Source of the DNA: Candidatus Manganitrophus morganii
Lineage (GTDB): Bacteria > Nitrospirota > Nitrospiria > SBBL01 > Manganitrophaceae
DNA: 64,000 bases
NCBI GenBank assembly: GCA_021651055.1
Contig: JAJHOH010000001.1
Coordinates: 372,001 to 436,000 of the forward strand
Direction: 5' to 3'
The notes beneath the pieces were generated by a model. The model was not told where the DNA came from. It ran no database searches and worked only from the letters and a program-made list of their open reading frames with translations. Shown here piece after piece: positions 63,567-64,000 of this stretch. The stretch's first letter is position 1, and every line of letters starts with the position of its first letter. A program made the position numbers and the translations under genes.

Positions 63567-64000
63567 TTACGCTTCGTTGAACACCCGTTTGTAAATCGTT
63601 TCGATATGGCTGACGAATTGCCGCGGATCGAAGCAAGCCTCGATCTCCTTGACGCTCAACCGTTTCGAGAGGTCGGGGTGTGAAAGAATCGCCTTCTTAA
63701 ACGATCCCCCCTTGTTGAACACCGCCATCGCCGCCGATTGAACAATCTCGTACGCTTTCTCTCTCTTCATCCCTTTCTGGATTAATAATAGCAGAACCTT
63801 CTGAGAGTAGATCGTTCCACCCGTCAAATCGAGATTTCGGGTCATCCTCTCCGGGTAAACGAAAAGCCCTTTCATGATCTTCGTAAAACGCGCCAGCATG
63901 AAATCGAGCAGGATCGTGCTGTCAGGCAGAATAATCCGCTCCACCGACGAGTGGCTGATATCCCGCTCATGCCAAAGCGGCACATTCTCCAAAGCGGCAT
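63567..64000 (-). CDS. purB: adenylosuccinate lyase, 5' end beyond window
   Basis: The C-terminal 144 residues of PurB, which cleaves SAICAR and adenylosuccinate in purine synthesis. The frame is open to the window edge (first codons read AALENVPLWHERDISHSS). The signature-loop part with catalytic residues is outside the window. Visible parts include ISHSSVERIILPDSTILLDFML and the C-terminal helical domain. Confidence 0.94.
   Translation of the reverse strand, partial: AALENVPLWHERDISHSSVERIILPDSTILLDFMLARFTKIMKGLFVYPERMTRNLDLTGGTIYSQKVLLLLIQKGMKREKAYEIVQSAAMAVFNKGGSFKKAILSHPDLSKRLSVKEIEACFDPRQFVSHIETIYKRVFNEA

Noticed and set aside
1..64000. CRISPR arrays, tRNA, rRNA, prophage or transposase genes
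   Set aside because: No regularly spaced repeats, no tRNA-like cloverleaf tails and no integrase or transposase translation were found by reading.

Overview
The window is one dense bacterial chromosome segment, GC-rich, with no phage, plasmid, CRISPR, rRNA or tRNA genes that I could recognise. Gene content (three-part PurS/PurQ/PurL, Bacillus-type PurF, many PAS histidine kinases, c-type-heme chemoreceptor, tandem Zn-ribbon SPFH protein) suits an environmental, respiratory, signalling-rich Gram-negative bacterium such as a Nitrospirota or deltaproteobacterial-type lineage. That placement is inference from gene style, not from a marker gene.

Left part (1-25 kb): the 3' end of gltB and all of gltD (ammonia assimilation), an HNH nuclease next to a dispersed repeat, xthA, a DUF1059 protein, a class II aldolase/MtnB-like protein, a CBS-pair protein, a methyltransferase, an MMPL/RND exporter, an ExoD-like membrane protein, a stand-alone adenylation enzyme, a B12-type radical SAM protein, a PAS histidine kinase, a GT2 glycosyltransferase, dinB, an exported protein of unknown function, and an FHA-GGDEF diguanylate cyclase. 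Then come a DUF457-like membrane protein and a three-gene module of coiled-coil protein, SPFH/zinc-ribbon protein and zinc-ribbon protein. Between 12.5 and 13.4 kb is a decayed strip holding a PAS-only gene and a frameshifted ExoD fragment.

Middle part (25-42 kb): an alpha/beta hydrolase; a signalling run (six-PAS membrane kinase, single-domain receiver, REC-HisKA_3 kinase, REC-PAS-kinase-REC hybrid); an aminotransferase with a probable leaderless promoter; a DUF1841 protein; a bcp peroxiredoxin with a DipZ-like thioredoxin; bioB, corA and recQ with a NYN-LOTUS protein; and moaD-moaE.

Right part (42-64 kb), all on the minus strand: in transcription order purB (3' end) and purS, then about 16 kb of chemosensory genes (DUF4388 protein, cheY, cheA, MerR-like protein, cheW, MCP, cheW, heme-MCP, Zn-ribbon receiver, HEAT protein, cheR, cheB, GAF protein, cheY), then purQ, purL and purF, ending at a strong bidirectional terminator shared with moaE. 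The purine genes are thus split between purS and purQ by a complete chemosensory system whose last gene runs into purQ with a 14-base gap. No flagellar or pilus genes are present, so the output of the system is not shown here.
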